Shown in pieces: positions 54,180-64,000 of a stretch of DNA of 64,000 nucleotides (positions are counted from its first letter, which is position 1; every line of letters starts with the position of its first letter). Both the position numbers and the translations under genes were made by a program. The DNA is from Diplonema papillatum. Lineage: Eukaryota; Euglenozoa; Diplonemea; Diplonemida; Diplonemidae. The notes beneath the pieces were generated by a model. The model saw only the letters and a program-made list of their open reading frames with translations. It ran no database searches and was not told the origin of the DNA. The stretch is taken from NCBI GenBank assembly GCA_030068145.1, contig JAPJBO010000470.1, positions 1 through 64,000 on the forward strand. Direction: 5' to 3'.

Positions 54180-55640
54180 ACTTTTGCCACAAGACTTTCT
54201 GCTACTGGATGTCACACCATATGTGCCGGCTATACTACTGGCCAGTCCGCTGTTGGCACTTTTGTGCCCGTTGTTGGTAGAATTTCTGGACGATGAGCTC
54301 AAAGGTGAGTGTGAAGATGAACTTGATGTGTCCGAGGGGTTGCGGTGGCAGTCTAGAGTTCAACAGTCCTGAACGCCGCGCGGGGTGCGTTTCGACAAAA
54401 CCTTCCATAGTCGGAGGCTGCAGATGATAGACGATGCCACAGGAGAAAAAACACTCGGGTTTGAACTCGAGATCGCGGTTCGCTGGGTACGCTGCGAACA
54501 ATAAAGCAGTGACCCAGAGGACTGTCGATTGCGCGGGTGTCCGTCAATCTCTTATCTCTCTTCTGACATGCCCCATTGCGATGTCACGGTCCTACCGAAC
54601 CACCGTGCGAGAGCCTACTGACGGCTGGTCGGTGGCATTTCCATCGGCGAGAATAAGCGCCAGCTACCCGCAGATAGTATGGTGAACTTCAACTTCTGCT
54701 TTCCTCCACCTTGTGCAAGGATGGTTGCTCTCGCGGCTTCTGCGGCGGTCTGCTGTTGAAACCCCCAAAGGCGGACGTCGACACCGTCACTTCGGGTGTA
54801 GTGGCTTTGTCAATATTACCCGAGTACACAAAAAAAAAAGATGCCCTGCTTGGTGTAAACGGAGTTTGTCGGTACTCTGCCGACCCTCCTGTCAGCAAGC
54901 TTTAGCCAGTGGCCACCTTCTGATGCGTAGCAAACGGCGCCTCACAAGATGTACCTCACCCACATCGAAAGAGACCATTGATGTCTCGACATCCGCACGG
55001 AGGGCAGGTGCTTCTAGCACACGGCAATTGGTTAGACGCCGTGTGCAACGAAGGCAGTTATGCTCAGGGATGTGCGGTCTAGACTGTCAGGCGACGAGTG
55101 CCGTTTTCTTCGCAAATATACCGCGGCACAAGGCATTGCCGCCGGTCAAGTGCACTAAGTCGCAAGCACCGTGAACGCATCGCTTGCCCCGCGTCCTTTT
55201 CATGCCTCCTCAGTCGAGTCTCAGATACTAGTAGCTGCTTGAGGCGTCGGAAGGCATAGACGCGTGCACTGCCCCGGACTGGTTCTGTGTGATAATCGCA
55301 CCACAGTGGCAAAACCTCCCGACATGCCTTGCCGGTAAAACCGCGCACACTTTCGAGGCTGAGGCTGTGCTTGTATCCCGCGTGCTTCGACTGCGTCCAG
55401 CAGGAGCTACGCAAATAGATTGACACCAACGTCAAAGTAGCACGATATTGCTTGCCCAGCGCACCAACCCAGCACCGGGCATAGTCAGCTTCAAAGTCAA
55501 TACACACTGAGGTAAACAAAGTCTACGCGATTTGCATCGCCGTGAAGTATCGGTGTGATGAACAGGTTTTCGACTTTTCGCGAGCCGGACACGCTCGTGA
55601 CTACGCCTGCAGTCGCTCTCACGACCGGTTCCAATGCACA
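54180..55640. other. Right half of the 3.8-kb element, no gene recognised
   Basis: Bounded by a further short inverted pair, AAAAAAAAAACTTTTGCC (54170-54188) and GGCAAAAGTTTTTTTTTT (55661-55678), which suggests a third nested insertion. ORFs of about 150 codons on both strands have no known domain. Confidence 0.35.
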
Positions 55641-55744
55641 GATCCCAAAAGTTTTTTTTTGGCAAAAGTTTTTTTTTTCCGGGGGTTCCCAAAAATTTAC
55701 GCGCGCGCGGACATGGGCCAAAAAAAAAAACCCGCCTACCCTTA

Positions 55745-57580
55745 CTTTATCTGGCCTCACAATTTCTTCAAGCTGTCGGCAGTCCGAAATTGCGAAAGCC
55801 CCAAAATATGGTAAATCAACGCAGGAAGGAATCAAAGGAAAAAGAAAATTGGCAGCCTCAGCAGAGTTGACGCATGCCCTTCTATTAGTTTGGCTGTTGG
55901 TGCGGCTGGCTGAGCAGCCCGGAAACGAAAATCTAACAGAAGGGGGAACAGGTTACGAAGGAAAGGGATCCCCCCTTGCTTTGAAAGTCGTACTCAAGGG
56001 GTTTCAAGCCGCCTTGGCTACCAGCACGAAGAGCGATCCTCAGAGCAAGGGCTCTCAATTGCTGAAATAAGAGTTGGCCTTGCCGACCGACCGATACGAG
56101 AACGTATGACCACTAGAACATTGTCAAAATAGACTGCGCCTGAGACTCCGGTATTTTAAAGTCTTGGAGTGATCTTCGGCAGATGAGTTCATTGGTTGAA
56201 TATGATCGTATTTGAATCAAGGCCTATGGCGCTGAAACATTCTGCACGGCGTGTTGCTCGTAAATGAGTGTGGCTCAACGCGGCAAGGCATACGCCGCAG
56301 GAACGCTCGATCGCCAAAGCGTTCGGCACGTGAACGTCAGCCGATTGACACGAGTGAAGAGGACCTCAGCTTGTGTACACAGGCTGCTTAACTTCTATCG
56401 GTTCCCATTCGTCAGTGCCTCCTGTTCGGTATACCACGAAAATCAGGTTCGCGTTCTGCACTTGCTGCGCACGAAGTTGTAAATCGGGCACGAGAACGAC
56501 GCGGTCTTCACGGAGTAACCGAATGTCGGATGCTGTGAAATATTTGTTCCATACCCGATGATCGTTGAGCTAAGCTGGCGAAAGCTAAGAAAAGGCACTG
56601 ATCTTCCCTTGTGTTTTAGACTTGAAACAGTGTTGCCACTTGTTGGAAGAAGCCGCAGTCTCTGACAATGATCCGGAAGGTCATTTGCGGGTTCGTAGTG
56701 CTTTGTGAGCGCGTTGTGGGTCCTTAGTGGGAGGAATCTATTCTCACCAACTGGAAGGTTTATCCTGTCTTCCGGAAGAGTTACTGATTCAACCCCACAC
56801 GGGTCGACTACTTAGCAAGAGACATGCGAATTGCGGTGTACTCGTCTGGAACCAAGCGGGTAGAGAGGAGTAGTGACATACGATCCTTATTCTCTATTCG
56901 TCCAATTTCACCGACAACGTAGCTGACGAGGTCCGTGCTCTCGCAGTGGATAAACCATGTGCTGTGTGTGTATGTGTCGCTGCGTCTGTATCGGTCTGCT
57001 AAACAGTTCAATACTGCACTGCCACTTTTGTCGGCTTTTGAAAATCCGATGTGCTTCCGAGTAAACTCTGCGCAGAGAGAGTTCTTTTCTGCGTAGCACA
57101 CCTGGTCTCTCGTTTGCATCGCACGTACATCATCGCTGCGTCGAATGATCCACTTTCCTCACTGCACCCCTCCCACTCCACTTTTCTTTTCAACCTGAGG
57201 CATGACGGAAACTAGAGTGGATATTGCCAGTTGCTGGAATCTCAGCATAGACGTGGCAAACCAATTTAGCAGCCAATGCCGCTGAGTCTCTACAATTTCT
57301 AAGTTGAAGTGCCATACTAACGACAGGGTTCGAAGCGCACGGTGGTGCGTCGTTGAACCGAGCAAGTATGTGACTGCCGCCCTTTTCAAAGATACCCGCA
57401 TCAAATGAAGAGAGGAGGGAAGTAGCAAGCCAACGACTCAGCGCAATTCGGGTATCAGGGAAGCAGCTCGATCTATCTCGGTGGTAACAATCTACCCCAC
57501 TATTGGTCTTGCACTGTGACAAACCGGCATGTTTACGTTGAATACCAAGGGAACACTCCACCTCAGGAAGCTGCAAGCTT
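55745..57580. other. Intergenic, no gene supported
   Basis: A plus frame ending at 56070 (LTHALLLVWLLVRLAEQPGN, then VVLKGFQAALATSTKSD) is mildly protein-like, but has no start or domain. Confidence 0.3.
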
Positions 57581-57586
57581 GGGTGG

Positions 57587-58186
57587 TCATCGAGAACAGA
57601 TGTTGAAAGACCGCTGTGTCTGCTGACAAACGTCGGTAGTGCTAGGGAGCAAACACTGTTCAGAACGCTTGCGGGTCACGGGAACCATGCTGATGTGTGA
57701 CCGACAATGGATGTCTAACGTCTCCCAGCTTTGCGGTAGCGGCATCCAGTTAGTGACATAGTTGGTCGATTTGGCTAGGCCTTTCTTCGCGACAGCGATG
57801 GTAATGTGTGGAGTCTGGCCGTCGGTACGTTCAGCACCGGAAACCTTGACTCCGAGGCTGGTGCGGCTCCATCCGATGTGCGTGGCCCGCACCGTGGCCG
57901 GCGTGCCGGTACCTGCGATGAGCAACTCCTTCAACTTCGTCAAGCGGGCTCGCCGCCTCGAGCGGTGCCTCGTATAGTCGAGTGTGACGTGGTCGCACAC
58001 CACAACCCACCCTGTCGGTACCCAGATGGCCAGTTTATCGAGAAGCTGTTGCTTGCAGTCCTCCGTCAGCTTGAGCTGTTTGCTCATAATCATTCGCGTA
58101 GGCCCCTGTTTTACGGGAGCGAGGGGTTTAGTTGCCTGGTAACCGGGATAGTGACGAATACTAGCAGGATCAACCAGGTGTGTCAT
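57587..58186 (-). CDS. 2H phosphoesterase-like protein
   Basis: Members of this superfamily hydrolyse 2',3'-cyclic phosphates in RNA repair and nucleotide metabolism, using two H-x-T/S motifs. Both are visible in the ~199-aa frame: H66-V-T-L in GWVVVCDHVTLDY and H127-I-T-I in DGQTPHITIAVAKKGLAKS. Between them lie a basic patch RHRSRRRARLTKLK and the strand-rich VRATHIGWSRTSLGVKV. I used Met 58184-58186 (MTHLVDPAS). The frame continues upstream to about 58215, where an acceptor-like CTAATTTGTCAG suggests an earlier exon. Related domains occur in tRNA ligases and AKAP7-like proteins. The C-terminal 40 residues look irregular. Confidence 0.55.
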   Translation of the reverse strand: MTHLVDPASIRHYPGYQATKPLAPVKQGPTRMIMSKQLKLTEDCKQQLLDKLAIWVPTGWVVVCDHVTLDYTRHRSRRRARLTKLKELLIAGTGTPATVRATHIGWSRTSLGVKVSGAERTDGQTPHITIAVAKKGLAKSTNYVTNWMPLPQSWETLDIHCRSHISMVPVTRKRSEQCLLPSTTDVCQQTQRSFNICSR

Positions 58187-58219
58187 TTCAACCAGACTGG
58201 GTTCAGGAAAATCTGACAA

Positions 58220-58530
58220 ATTAGCTATTCCTCAATACCTTCTTCACCTTGTACAAGCGTTTCATATTTGCCGGTCATCTGCTAATTTTCTCAGATCTGG
58301 ATCGGTCGAGGACAAAAGTGCCTGAGAGTACTCTATTTTGCGAACGCAATTGACAAACCTCTAGTTCACCGCCATCGAGTCGCTTCAAAAGATCCTTCAA
58401 TAGGTGCATAACGTATTCGTTAGGCATGCCTGTGTGGACGTAGCGCTATCAGATAGAGAAGAAAGATCAGCTTAAAGAACAGCCCAAGTCAGCTCATTCG
58501 ACTTCATGTTGGAGCAGCTTGTTGCTCGAT
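58220..58530. other. Spacer or upstream exon region of the 2H gene
   Basis: No exon identified. Confidence 0.3.
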
Positions 58531-58537
58531 GTTGCTG

Positions 58538-59095
58538 TCAGGCAAAGTGAACAGACGTACCGGAAGGAGTTTCACGACCCCGAATTCCAAGAGTCCCAAA
58601 GTTGCCTCGCGATGCAGAGGAGCTGAACATGTGCTTCAGTAGGTGCTTCCCATCTCGCTTGTTCTGGCCGCCTAACGCTTCTCGGATCGCTGCTTCTGCG
58701 GATCCCATGCCCGACGTTTCGCTCTCGTCCATTCTGAAATGCTCGGGCTCATTTTCGGGCGTCGTTTCTATAGCAGAACATGGTTCTTTTTCACCCTTCT
58801 CGCAGGCTGCGGAGGGGACACCATCAGATAGCTTCTCCATCGAATTAACTTCTCCGCTGGGGGCACATGGCTTTTGGCTATCCTTTGTGGTGCTTGCTGT
58901 TTTCGTTCCGCTGGTAGTTTCGGCGCTCAAAGGATTCGTCGCGGTGCTCCGCATCTTCTCAATCAGCTTTGCAGAGGCTTCCCTGGCATCTTGAAGCCGT
59001 TCTGGCGTTGTGACCACCTGCTTCAATGTACAATACCGGCATCGCGCAAACGAAGCGGCGCGCAGGGCACAGCGCTGACTAACGCTGACCTGCAT
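58538..59095 (-). CDS. Hypothetical protein, 185 aa
   Basis: ATG at 59093-59095. The N-terminus MQVSVSQRCALRAASFARCR is rich in Arg, Ser and Ala without acidic residues, like an organelle-targeting peptide. The middle is Thr/Ser/Glu-rich and probably disordered (SAETTSGTKTASTTKDSQKP). The C-terminal part EAAIREALGGQNKRDGKHLL, KHMFSSSASRGNFGTLGIRG looks more ordered. No known domain. Same strand as the 2H gene. Confidence 0.4.
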   Translation of the reverse strand: MQVSVSQRCALRAASFARCRYCTLKQVVTTPERLQDAREASAKLIEKMRSTATNPLSAETTSGTKTASTTKDSQKPCAPSGEVNSMEKLSDGVPSAACEKGEKEPCSAIETTPENEPEHFRMDESETSGMGSAEAAIREALGGQNKRDGKHLLKHMFSSSASRGNFGTLGIRGRETPSGTSVHFA

Positions 59096-59099
59096 GCTT

Positions 59100-60280
59100 C
59101 GTCCTCAGGTCGATATGTTGGTTCGCTAAATCAGTTAAGAACTCATTTGCCTGACGGTTTCCTTTGAATCGGTCACTGTTGTGTTCGCTATTTTCCATAA
59201 GTAGAGTGCTTGGTATCAAGTGTAAGCTTCGGCTCCTTGAGCGGGCATTCAAACAGCACTCGCGGTAAAGGAGAATCATAGACTCGTAGATCCGTCACTC
59301 TGCCACTGCGTGCGGAAAGGCAACACTGACACGGAGTGAACGTGGGCCCTGTTGAGTACTCTCACAAAACTGCTTTTCGTAGAGCAGCCTATTGCAGGCT
59401 GGTTCAGCATCAGAATTTGTTGGGAACCTCATCCGTTCAGAGGACCTCTGTTCCCGTGCTTTGCATCTCCAACTGTAAATCACTAAACGGGGGCGACTCT
59501 AACACTGGGGATAGATTTGATGATTATACACATGAGTCATTTCTTGAGGCCAGGGATTCTCAGGCGACAGAGGGACTTGAGTATTTCAAGCATCTTCAGA
59601 GAGAAGCAGAGAGAGTCGCTCAAGGCAGGCCAAGAGCGTAACGGTCAATGGCGGCATGATGATTCTTCAAAGAAAAAGCAATGGAACGCCGGAGGTTACG
59701 CTGTAGTGTGCGCAAGAGAGGATAAGTGTCAAGGTGACTGGCGGGCATAGCTCGGATGTCGCGCAGAATCCCTCTCACAAAAGGTGGATATGACAACTCT
59801 CTAGACGGCTGTCCATGCCACACTAACTCCGGTCACCTCGACAGTGTTTGACATTTTCTTCACGAGCCGTACGGCTGTCTTGACGAATCACGCGCCGTCC
59901 ATATCTCTATCTATGTACAGATACTGGCGGCCATTTGCTGCATATTTGAGCGAAACTTAACGTCTTGCATTGGTGAATGCACGCTCAGTGAAGCTAACCC
60001 CTTGTTTTGCCGAAAAAAGGGTTGGGTGGTGCCACCTCCCCATGCCAGTTAGGGGAAAAGATGCTTCGGCAGTGACCCGGTGGAGGAAACCCACACGCAC
60101 ACGCCGGAGGGGGAACGTGTCTTCCCAGTTCCCCGACTGTAGTGGTCGAGGAAGGTACAAACATGGAAACTGCCACAGTAGTCCTGTCACACCTCAAACA
60201 TAGGACAAACCACTAACGCAACGAGAGGTTGGTGAGGTCTGATTTGGCACATCAAACTCACACAAGAAGAAACATCGTGG
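59100..60280. other. Intergenic, no gene supported
   Basis: A plus frame near 59470-59641 (LNGGDSNTGDRFDDYTHESF, ARDSQATEGLEYFKHLQREA) is protein-like, but has no start, partner exon or domain. Confidence 0.3.
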
Positions 60281-60285
60281 AGTTG

Positions 60286-61866
60286 TCACCTTCCTTCTTT
60301 CTGCGCAGGCTTGAGCTTGAGGTAAGCTTTGCAAAACCAGTACGGGGAGAAAGGGTACTCAAGTTCTTGAAACGTGTAACAGTGATGGTCGTCCGTGTGG
60401 ACTTCGAACGCGATGCAAGCTGGGTCGCTATCGCAGAACAAAGAGCACTCAGCCGGGTTGGCAGCTATCTTCACAACGCCAGGATTGGCCCAGTAACCTC
60501 CAATTCGCCGTCGGACGTAGCCTGGCACGCCTGGGAAGTCTTTTTCCATGACTAGCGTATTCGCTGGCACCGTCTCCTCCGTCATCGCTTCGTGATAAAT
60601 GGTGCATCCTCCCGTGGAGCTCGTTCCATATGCCTTGCACAAATGATCTGACTCGCACTCCGACTCACAGGCCATAAGCACACCATGTAAGCCGTCGTAC
60701 TCTTTGAAACCACGGTGTTCCCAGCGTGTGTAGGCATCGTGGGTAAGCCCCCTGTGAATCAGAGTGTTGCTAGTCGGACGAGGCGTAAATCGTGTGGACA
60801 AGTCGCCGTACAAAAAGCACGGCCCTACCTTGGCGTGGCGGACTTCGTAAGCCTTGCAGCCGACAAAGTCGAGACACCGGTCTCCACAATCCTGAATAGT
60901 AGTGTTGCCGGGTTCAGCCAAGGGGTTCTCCCACCCGCCCTTTGTGTCCGAATCATAGAAGCCCTTCGGCGGCATAAAGTCTGCTACCCCTTTCCACGAC
61001 CCTTGGAATTCATGTTGCACGAGCGTACTACTGGAGAAGACGTCGTTTCCTGTGCGGCCGAACCCCAACTGGGGCAACAAGACAATCTCCCCTTCCCGAA
61101 CACCGTTTTGTGTGACAAACGACGCATTCAACGGCGATGGGCCTAATATAATACCGCGCTGGCGCAGAACATCGGAGACTGCGTCCGACCAGATACCCGG
61201 CCCTGTAGTATCCATCACGTTGGCGGACAGGTTGCCGTACAAGCGGGATCCGTGTTGCTTCCACCGCTGCCAAATGAGCATCAAGACGCGGTGAAAAATC
61301 GGGTGGCCAGGCACAGAAGCCAAGGTCCACTGCACGATCTGAAACCGCCGCGCAAACCACCTATTCCAGTTGCGACCGGTTGGTGCCCTTTCGAGTCCGA
61401 CGAAGACCTTAGCCCCAGGATGACGACCGGACCACTCGTTCAATGCCACCACCAACGTGACGTCCAAGTCGCTGTAGTAACCGCCCTGATCAAAGAGGAT
61501 GAGGTATCTGAAAAAGTCAGCACGCTCCACAGGGCGCGATGCGTTGTACAGCGGCAGAAATTGAGGATAGTAATCCGTGACAAACCGGAGCATCGTTTCG
61601 TCTGTCCACAGTTTATACTCGAACCCTGGGCTGCCCTGCCATCCCGCGGACGCAGCCCACGGAGGTAGGTCCGCCGTCTTCCAGCACTGGTGGATCTTCT
61701 TCGGGATGCTTGCCGTCACGTTCCACGAACTGGGCAGCTTCACGATCTGTTCGGGCACCGCCGGTTCCGGAAGCGACGTGATGCTGTTGATCAATGACAT
61801 CTGCGAAGTTCCAAGCAGTACGAGCGCAGCACACAGTGCTCCAACCAGCATACGCCTGCTCGCCAT
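60286..61866 (-). CDS. GT32-family glycosyltransferase with three PAN-like modules
   Basis: A type II Golgi glycosyltransferase adding sugars (mannose or galactose in known GT32/OCH1 relatives) to glycans. Start at ATG 61864-61866 (MASRRMLVGALCAALVLLG), giving a short cytosolic end and a membrane anchor at about residues 6-22. The GT32 core follows: SIPKKIHQCWKTADLPPW, YKLWTDETMLRF, RPVERADFFRYLILFDQGGY and the DxD metal site YYSDLDV (D133, D135). From about 330 to 525 there are three Cys units of the form C-x3-C-x5-C-x-A-Y/F: CGDRCLDFVGCKAYEV, CESECESDHLCKAYG and CSLFCDSDPACIAFEV, each with a fourth Cys (PCFLYG, GCTIYH, HCYTF). They resemble PAN/apple modules, which bind carbohydrate or protein. 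526 aa, intronless, intact. Confidence 0.9.
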   Translation of the reverse strand: MASRRMLVGALCAALVLLGTSQMSLINSITSLPEPAVPEQIVKLPSSWNVTASIPKKIHQCWKTADLPPWAASAGWQGSPGFEYKLWTDETMLRFVTDYYPQFLPLYNASRPVERADFFRYLILFDQGGYYSDLDVTLVVALNEWSGRHPGAKVFVGLERAPTGRNWNRWFARRFQIVQWTLASVPGHPIFHRVLMLIWQRWKQHGSRLYGNLSANVMDTTGPGIWSDAVSDVLRQRGIILGPSPLNASFVTQNGVREGEIVLLPQLGFGRTGNDVFSSSTLVQHEFQGSWKGVADFMPPKGFYDSDTKGGWENPLAEPGNTTIQDCGDRCLDFVGCKAYEVRHAKVGPCFLYGDLSTRFTPRPTSNTLIHRGLTHDAYTRWEHRGFKEYDGLHGVLMACESECESDHLCKAYGTSSTGGCTIYHEAMTEETVPANTLVMEKDFPGVPGYVRRRIGGYWANPGVVKIAANPAECSLFCDSDPACIAFEVHTDDHHCYTFQELEYPFSPYWFCKAYLKLKPAQKEGR

Positions 61867-61899
61867 CGTTGCCAAACCCGCACCCGCCCGCGCCACCAA

Positions 61900-63880
61900 G
61901 TCTAGGACCAGACCTCATTGCACAATAGTTTTAAATTGAAACCGCTACAAGCCGTGCCGCTCTTTGTTCCCAAGCTGTCCGAAAGGGTGGCGCTTTTCCA
62001 ACTTGGCTGTCGGCATCCTAAGAGAGTCGGTCTGTTGCTCAGGGGTCACAAACCGTCGGTCTGTTGCTCAGGGGCCACAAACAGTCAGTCTGTTGCTCAG
62101 GTCACGAACCCCATGGAGAAAACCACTAGCTTCCCGTAAAAAGATCGCGCTTTGTGCGGCTGGACCGATTCAAAGCCTTCGTTTGGGCACTGCCATGGTG
62201 ACGCCAACCTGAGCTCACCGGATGCTACAGCAAATGGAGAGATCGAACGAATGTAAACGGACGCTGCGCAATGCAATCATGCTGGCAAACCGATGGGAAG
62301 GGAGTTTAAACGAAACAGAAGAAAAAAAGAAGTAACAAGGAAGATTTGCAGGTCATGCAGACCCCTGTCTCCTTTGTTTTCTTACAGGGCTGGCTCTGAT
62401 CTGTCTCTGATTTTCGGCACACGCGCTGATGTTCGCCATTTCGTTCTGCTGCAGGCGGGTGACCAACGGGGGCTAGCAACGAAGGTCACGAAGGTCTGAT
62501 ATGGGACAGAGCCTTCGCGCGCATCCATTTCTTTGGCCCTGTATGATCACGAAGAAGCCTCGAAAACGAAAATTGTCAGAAAAAGCATGAATGCATGGTA
62601 GGCTTGTTTCCCGGGCTCATCGTATGTTCTGTGCTTCGAGGGTCTTTGTTCTAAAGCAGTGCCTCGGGCGCAACCGGAGCTCGACACGCTAGCTTTGTCG
62701 GCTAGTCAAGAGAAACACGTAGCACCGGCAGGTTTAACCAACCGTTGCAGCGTAACTCGCGCACAACGCTTGCTTTTTGTCTCTCGGAGACAAGGCGTCG
62801 CAAGAACATACCACCCTTGGATACCAGCCTCCTCACCTTCCTCGGCAGGTGGGCACTAGGAAACGTGCAGAAACCCACAGGAAGCAAACACCGTCGTTCC
62901 GTTTCGTCTAAGGCTTTTTCGGGTTCGCAGATTTCACTACGTTCAATTTTCATTTCATTCTCCTTAGCGACATCGTTGGCCCTTCTTTTTTGCGACAAAC
63001 AAAACATGAATGAAATAAAAAAACAGCAAGTTTGATATTCTGGAAACTGATCTTGTTCGCCTATCGGAGGAAGAAAAGCTGAGCCCTGGGTGGGATGGGG
63101 GAGGGGAAGAGGCTTGTGGCATGACCGTCTACGTCGCTTGCATCGTACACGCAACCGTTTCATGCGTCCTGGCACTATTGGTGGCTGAGTACTTCAATCC
63201 TAGGAGCATATTGAAACGTCGTGCTCCGCTCAAGGAGCAACAGCAGTCGCGTTGCGAGCGGCAGGAAGGAAATAGAGGGAGGAGAAACCTGATTCAAACT
63301 GCATCGAGGTTCAGATAATTAAAAAAGCGCTGCTTGGAAGAAAGAAAGAACGAAGATTCAGACTCGTTGAGTTGACCTGCGCCTTCGAAGCTCCGGTTGA
63401 TCACCCTGCTTCTGTCTTTCCGTACTGATTCTACAGTTTGTGCCACGCTGCGATGCACAAATCTGGGAATCAAAACCGAGGTCCTGAAGAGCTCTGCTGA
63501 GCGAGAAGGGAAAAAAGAAAATGGGAGGGAGTGAGTCGCGGCTACTGAAGTGCCCTGAAAGTAGGCGTAGAAAAGCAGTGCGAAAGGCGAATCACAGGGA
63601 GTTGGGTTAGATGCGTATACAAGTCATCTCCCAGCGAAATGGGCCCTCGGAAGATCACACGCACACGGACTGGCTCGCCATAGAAAAGAGCCGAGACCTA
63701 GATGAGATCCCTGTGAGTGAACGCTTTGGCGCCGGAGCTGAACTCAGAAACCTGTGTGTGCGGTTGTTGTTTTGAAATGGGTTTCACGGTAAGGTCAAAC
63801 CCCCGCTTCTTTTACGGGCAATCGCGGAAGAAACAGATCGTAGGGGGAAACACATAATATATTATGGTGAGGTTGCCCTT
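61900..63880. other. Intergenic, no gene supported
   Basis: The promoter side of the GT32 gene. A short direct repeat, GGTCTGTTGCTCAGGGG and GTCTGTTGCTCAGG, appears three times at 62028-62100. No gene recognised. Confidence 0.4.
62028..62102 (+). repeat. 31-bp direct repeat, three copies
   Basis: CAGTCTGTTGCTCAGGGG-like units followed by YCACAAAC, three times with small changes, about 160 bp upstream of the GT32 start. Could be a promoter repeat. Confidence 0.7.
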
Positions 63881-64000
63881 GGGAAGCAAAGGCATACCGT
63901 GTGGGAGCTGGTGCTGGAGATGAAGTACTTGTACGTGACGATGCCTTCAAGGCCGACTGGTCCACGCGGGGGCATGGTCGACGTCGAGACGCCGACTTCA
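63880..64000. other. Edge of window, possible exon
   Basis: The plus frame reads [40 protein letters not shown] to the edge. The minus frame reads [26 protein letters not shown] before a GT. One may be a real exon, but the window ends too soon to tell which. Confidence 0.2.

Larger units (their letters stand above)
51931..55740. mobile_element. 3.8-kb DNA element with terminal inverted repeats and 3-bp TTA duplication
   Basis: The left end GGGTAGGCGG, a T run and GGCCCATGTCCG is mirrored at the right end (reverse complement GGGTAGGCGG, T run, GGCCCATGTCCG). Both continue into AAATTTACGCGCGCG-like sequence. TTA flanks both ends (51928-51930 and 55741-55743), as in PIF/Harbinger elements. No transposase is recognised, so it is nonautonomous or of an unfamiliar type. 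It contains the nested foldback unit described separately. Confidence 0.7.

Overview
The window reads as nuclear DNA of a eukaryote with few introns and a heavy transposon load, probably an alga or other protist. The supporting points are two long genes that look intronless (a GT32 glycosyltransferase and a mannose-6-phosphate-receptor/Atg27-like receptor), one F-box/JmjC gene with a clear GT splice donor, several APE-type LINEs, a piggyBac relative and many minisatellites. No operons, rRNA or CRISPR are visible. The exact lineage cannot be fixed from sequence alone; a red alga is only a guess.

Left part (1-10 kb) is a nest of mobile elements: the 3' two thirds of a reverse transcriptase/RNase H LINE (1-~4115, +) abutting a truncated piggyBac-like transposon (~4116-5829, -), then a decayed LINE on the minus strand (~5900-9760) whose ORF1 and ORF2 lie in one frame, separated by a TGA and followed by two tandem 2A-like peptides. 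Next comes the first exon of an F-box/JmjC gene (10146-11034, -) whose catalytic exon is missing from the adjacent sequence. Then a small hypothetical gene (11885-12334, -) and the receptor gene (15952-16698, -).

Middle part (17-33 kb): minisatellites, a hAT-like nonautonomous element (19775-20457), and two nearly identical LINE copies in tandem (22362-25517 and 25577-31764). Each is flanked by its own 9-bp target-site duplication inside the same ACTCGATTAC decamer array. The longer copy encodes a coiled-coil ORF1, an ORF2 starting with an OTU-type cysteine protease, an APE endonuclease, RT, a zinc knuckle and three copies of an unusual Cys/His unit. About 250 bp in the RT region are inverted.

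Right part (33-64 kb): mostly sparse DNA with palindromic and foldback MITEs, minisatellites, a 3' LINE fragment (~41438-42400), tRNA-like SINE heads, a Ser/Pro-rich gene (47.2-49.6 kb), a 3.8-kb element with terminal inverted repeats (51931-55740) holding a 116-aa basic-protein gene, a 2H-phosphoesterase-like gene (57587-58186, -), a hypothetical gene (58538-59095, -) and the GT32 gene with three PAN-like modules (60286-61866, -).

The host genes are not functionally linked in any way I can see. The main biological content is the LINE diversity: four related elements share an RT plus a downstream zinc knuckle, but differ in accessory modules (RNase H, OTU, 2A peptides, Cys/His repeats).
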